From Toxotes chatareus (lineage: Eukaryota > Chordata > Actinopteri > Toxotidae), in the NCBI GenBank assembly GCA_016801885.1, contig CM028884.1, forward strand, positions 124,001-188,000: a DNA stretch of 64,000 nucleotides, in the 5' to 3' direction. Numbering within the stretch: position 1 is the first letter of the stretch; each line of letters opens with the position of its first letter. The translations under genes and the position numbers were made by a program. This document shows, in pieces, positions 59,725 through 64,000 of the stretch. The notes below the pieces were generated by a model, which saw only the letters and a program-made list of their open reading frames with translations, had not been told where the DNA came from and did not search any database.

Positions 59725-60800
59725 AAATCAAATCAAATGAAATCAGGCTTTATTGTCACTTTGCCGTACATACAACTGCAGTGCAGACAAAATGAGACAG
59801 CATTTCCTGGGATCAGGAGAGTGAGGGTCAACATAAAAAAAATAAAATTGTAACAATAAATACTAGATAAGTACTAAGAAAAAGAAAACAAACACACTCA
59901 AAACCCCCTTCCCCTGACTCCCCCCCGCCACAAACATGTTGCAAGATGCCGATTGTGCAAGAATTGTTCAGTGATGTCCATAGCAGCAAACTGTCAATAA
60001 AGTGCCAGTGCTGTGCATAAAAGTGTTAGGCTTAGTTAAGTTGTCTGGGTCTGGACCCAAAAGCAGACAAAGAGAGATTTAGCGGCAAAAATAAAGGCAG
60101 TTTATTCTGACTGTTCAAACTAAATCAAACAAAAGAGGAGGAAGGCTGAGGACAGGAGGGATTCCGGGACGGCGAGGCGGAGACGGATGAAACGGTGAGA
60201 TGGTAACGCTGGATGGGGAAACCGAAGGAGACTGCAGGAGAGGAGAGGACGGTGGTTAGGAGGAGTCAGGTATTAATTATCTTCTAGCGAAAACAAGTTA
60301 GGCAATGTGATAGCAAATAGCAAGGAGCACAGAGAGCAAGTCACCACATGAGATGACGGAACGATCTGGCGAGGGTTGACAGACAAGCCAAGCCTCTTAT
60401 ACGCTTGCTGGGAAGGTAGATTGCCCTCAGGTGAACGGAATCAGCTTGATGAGGATGAGGGAGGAGGAAAGATCCGTCCTGGAATCCACACACCCACACA
60501 GAACACACACACACACAGGAGGACAGCAAGCAAACCCCAGAGGCAGCAGAGCTGCCTCATGACAAAAAGTGTCCAGTGCCCAGAGCATATCTTTTGCCCG
60601 AAGGCAACGGTTCAAAAAATCTGTGGAGAGGGTGTGAGGAGTCCTTAACTATGCACAGACCTCTGCTCCTGCAGCGGCTCTGGAAGAGATCTTGGACAGA
60701 GGGGAGAGAAACTCCAATAATCTTCTCTGCCCCCCTGACTATTCTCTGTAAGGCTTTTCTGTCCACCATACTGCAGCTGGAGTACAGAGTGGACATGCAG
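59725..60800 (-). mobile_element. LINE fragment split by a solo-LTR-like repeat
   Basis: The left part (59725-60023) is a minus-strand 3' untranslated region with an AATCA-type tail at 59725-59745 and the TTTATTGTCAC block. The right part (60565-60800) encodes on minus CSMVDRKALQRIVRGAEKII and GLCIVKDSSHPLHRFFEPLP, a reverse transcriptase C-terminus. The interruption at 60024-60564 bears a 5-bp duplication AAAAG. Confidence 0.85.
60024..60564. mobile_element. Solo-LTR-like repeat, copy 2
   Basis: Begins TGTTAGGC and ends CATGACA, with 5-bp duplications AAAAG at 60019-60023 and 60565-60569. It shares CTGGACCCAAAAGCAGAC, TTTATTCTGA, GGAACGATCTGGCGAGGGTT-type and CAGAGCTGCCTCATGACA blocks with 20663-21239 in the same orientation. 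It inserted into the LINE above. Confidence 0.7.
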
Positions 60801-62835
60801 TATGTCAGAGTGCTCTCTGCATTGAAGATCTACTGGTTCTGGTCACCACTCATAGCTTATGACTACAGATTTGTTTTTGTTTTTTATCAGCACCACACGT
60901 CACCATCTGTTTCACTTGTTTCGAGTTCATCATAAAACCAAATTATTAGAATTCTTCAGCCAGTCATGTTGTCTGCCCTAATCTCAAATGCAGTGCCATC
61001 TGAAATCAGTTTCAGAGCTTTAATAGAAAGCAGGGATGTGTAATCTCTGCTGTTATATTCCTCTGGCCTGGAGTATACAGCCATGATTATTATTTTAGTC
61101 TTAGGGTGACCTCATTTCGCTGAGGGGAATTTAGGAAAGGACAGCGAATCAATAATGGCACAGAAGCAATTATAAACCAACTAATTGCAGAGGCATTTTG
61201 TAAATCAATTGACTAAGTAGCTTTCAACAGCAAAACCCCTTGCCAGGGAAATTAAGCATGCATGCCAAATGGGGGAGTTAACGTTGGAGAATTGGTTCTT
61301 TATAAACAAAAGTCTCACAGTGGATGATGGGGAGTAAAATACATATGCAGAAAAAAATATAATATAATATAATATAATTATTTATTATATATGAAAATGT
61401 AAAAATAACACTATTCTGAAGTGAATAGAATTAGGCATATTTGTGTGATTGCTGATATTGCAGCAATACAGTATAGTATATTCTTATATTCAAATTTGAC
61501 TACACAGTGCATTAGTACACAACATTTGTATACTGACTTCTACACTATTTGACATAAATAGAAATTCTATGTTATAATGTTACTGAGAAGCTAATTGAGA
61601 GACAGATGTAAGATCCACATTCTAGGTGTAACTATGTATACAACAATTCTTCTTCAGAATTCATTTAAACTACAAGTTCAGGTGTACAACACATGCAACA
61701 GACATTAGGCTAAAATTTGTCTGGTTAACCACTTAGGTGAATTACTTTCCATTCAGTTGAAATGCAGTATGTTGCTTAAATGTAAAGACACATAAACATA
61801 AACATAAAGATAAATGTATTTGTGGCCTTTCCTGTGTTTGAAAATGCACTCACATTCATGGGCTTCTGATATTTGTGACACTGACATGGAATGCTATAAT
61901 AGGGCACACAAAAGAAACAAAAGAAAGAGAAGTTTTTTGAAAGAGTTTTTTGTCAGCTTGTATTACTAGGTCAGAAAAAATACATCTTTATAACAGTAAA
62001 AGGGACATGTTTACATTTCCATGTCATCTGGTGTTCCACACATTCAGATTTACATAACTTACAGTTTAAATCATAAATAATGAGTAATGGGTGTTGATAT
62101 ATATATATACATACACACACACACATTTGGAAGGAACTTCAAGTTTCTGTTGACAATACCTTTCTTAAAAACCAGTGTGAGTTCTATGAATTGTGGGATG
62201 TATTTACTGCATGATCAGACTTTGCTTTCATTGATATGCACCATTTTCCTCAATTTACCTTTAGGTATACATTGATGTTTCCAGGACATTGCTGAATAAA
62301 TATACAAAAGAAAAGAAGGACTTAGTTTTAGGGTTGAGAAGATTTGCAAGAGTCACAACTTCAGTGCAAAAGTTAAAAACAGTTTGCATTACCCACCTTA
62401 GCTCTTTGGCTTTTGAGAGTTTGCATACGAAAATCCCAATAAATCTCATCTGTGTTCATATCTCTGACAAACTTCCACAGAAATGCTAGAAAGAAACAGC
62501 TGAGTAAAGAAACAAGACTATAGATTTGTACATTGAGGAAAGAAGGATACACTGGTGACACTGACCCAGAAAAAAAAAGGCTAACGTGTATCTTGTTAGC
62601 TCTCTCACTTCAGAGCACATTGTGCTACTTAGCAAAGAATGAGCTCAGCAGCTCAAGTTAGAAAAATGGTTTAGTGCTGATCAAACCAGACCCACCAACT
62701 GACCTCCCCATTCATCTGGCAGAGCACCTGCTTTCCCACCATGACACAGAATGTATCACTATCCCAAAGATATTCCACACAAGTCTCTAACTTTATGTTG
62801 AAAAGGGGCTTTAATAAGTTAAGATGTCCATCAGC
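60801..62835. other. Intergenic, nothing recognised
   Basis: AT-rich, with an ATATA run near 61360-61390 and a small TA/CA microsatellite at 62097-62125. No gene. Confidence 0.3.
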
Positions 62836-62839
62836 TGAT

Positions 62840-63745
62840 ATGTTAGGTTTTATTAGGTTAGTTTTATTTGCCATTTGCACAGATACATTGCAGTACATGT
62901 GCATTGGAATTCTTGTGCATCCCCCCTGACTCAAGCTTACTAAAAGGTTTAAGGAATACAATAAAATAAGAAAAAAGTAAAATAAAACAAGCAATAAAAT
63001 ATAGTAACCAAGAAATAAATAATACAAAAGAAGAGATGATGATGGTACACTTAAAATACTGAGAAGTTGTTAAGAAAAGTTAGAAAATTAGGTGCCTAAT
63101 ATAGGCACACTGTCACTTCCAGTATGTGATGGTTTCACATGGTGAATGTAAGGACATATTGCACATAGTGATAACAGATGTATATTTCACAGTGGTATTG
63201 CACATTATTTTAGACAGGGTTTATTGCACATTGACACATTGACTGGGTTATGATATGTAGTAGCTTCTTCCCTCCTTAATGTCCTGTGCCACTGTTCTGA
63301 CAGTGGCTGGGAAAAAGCTGTTGTGGAAGAAGGCTGTGTGGGCACTGATGCTCACCGGCCTGCAATGCCTCAGGTTGTAGCCTGAGTGCACCCACTGAAA
63401 CAAAGCACGAGCTGGATGATGTTTGTCTTTCAGGATGCTCTGTGCTTTGCGTCTGCAGCGCTTGGTGTAGATCGAGTCCATGGTTGGAAGGCTGCATCCA
63501 GTGACCCTCTCTTCAGCTTTTATGACTCGTTGAAGCGACTTCCTCTCAGCCAGCTTGGTATTGCCGTACCATACTGTGATGGCACTGGTGAGGATTCTTT
63601 CAGCAAGTCCTCTGTAGGCTTGGATGAGTGGCTGGCATCCAAGTCCGGCCGTCCTCAGCACTCTGATGAAGTGCTGGGCTTTTCTCACTACCAATGTGGT
63701 GTTTTTGGCCCAGCTGAGATCCTCAGAGATGAGCATGCCAAGGAA
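62840..63745 (-). mobile_element. LINE 3' fragment, same family as 8139-8930
   Basis: The 3' untranslated region at 62840-63247 has TTTATTTGCCATTTGCACAG, the inverse of 8883-8902, and an AACCTAATA-type tail. Coding sequence at 63736-63248 (minus) reads MLISEDLSWAKNTTLVVRKA and on to the same C-terminus as the plus copy. It is an open frame of about 162 residues, truncated at the 5' end, starting after the reverse transcriptase palm. Confidence 0.9.
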
Positions 63746-63771
63746 AACATGATTAAAGTTATTATTTAAAA

Positions 63772-63820
63772 CATTATCATTATTATTATTATTATTGTTG
63801 TTGTTGTTGTTGTTATTATT
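63772..63820. repeat. ATT/GTT trinucleotide microsatellite
   Basis: ATT units followed by GTT units and then ATT again, adjacent to the truncated LINE edge. Confidence 0.9.
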
Positions 63821-64000
63821 AATTGTACCTGTTTCTTTTCAGAGTAACCATTACTCTCTTAGGTCACAGGGTTACTTGGAATACTTAGCTGTAAAAACAT
63901 GTCCTGTGAGATATCTGGACCTTGATTGTAGTACTGATATTGTGTTGGTCAGCAAAGTACTCCTCCTACAACAAGGCCCCTCAACATTTCTGGCACTGGG
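63821..64000. other. Window end, nothing recognised
   Basis: Short non-coding tail of the window. Confidence 0.3.

Overview
The window looks like a repeat-rich stretch of a teleost fish genome. I recognise no host protein-coding gene and no tRNA or rRNA gene. The evidence for fish is the mix of elements: several L2/Rex1-like LINEs, a Tc1-type transposon of a kind common in fish, hAT, piggyBac and Penelope-like pieces, tRNA-headed SINEs, solo-LTR-like repeats, and a KDZ (Kyakuja-Dileera-Zisupton) DNA transposon. Dinucleotide and tetranucleotide microsatellites are also abundant.

The centrepiece lies at 34671-48701 (to 48818 if a duplicated terminus is counted). It is a DNA transposon of about 14 kb bounded by inverted repeats of about 1.2 kb. 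Each inverted repeat carries a TATA box, a noncoding first exon and an intron, and each reads inward into a different gene. From the left repeat runs an eight-coding-exon gene (35951-39178) for a protein of about 307 residues: an N-terminal cysteine cluster, a Glu-Pro repeat, and a C-terminal piece resembling half of a chromo domain. From the right repeat, on the minus strand, runs a 17-coding-exon gene (47471-42915) for a KDZ-type transposase of about 868 residues. It has an AT-hook-like segment, the cysteine-rich CxC zinc domain, and candidate D, D and E catalytic residues. The two genes converge on a 3.7-kb spacer holding a broken LINE and several hairpins. The inverted repeats differ by only about six substitutions by eye, and the coding lesions I can place are single-base changes in short homopolymers, so the element is young and may be intact.

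Left part (1-16.8 kb): a SINE piece; a nearly full-length L2-like LINE on minus (1508-5111) with a second 3' end beside it; a Penelope-like 3' end; a Tc1 transposon interrupted by two head-to-head LINE pieces; another LINE 3' end; a CA microsatellite; a 27-bp-arm hairpin; and a SINE. Next (16.8-34.7 kb): an internally deleted L2-like LINE on plus, a solo-LTR-like repeat, two LINE 3' fragments, a piggyBac non-autonomous element with TTAA sites, two SINEs, an unclassified GC-richer block, a piggyBac transposase relic, and a LINE abutting a hAT relic.

Right part (48.8-64 kb): a second hAT relic next to the KDZ element; a three-level nest (LINE containing a hAT element containing a small hAT-like element, with 8-bp target duplications at both levels); a mini-LINE; a LINE split by a second solo-LTR-like repeat with a 5-bp duplication; and a final LINE fragment on minus. 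Stretches between these are mostly AT-rich and featureless to me.
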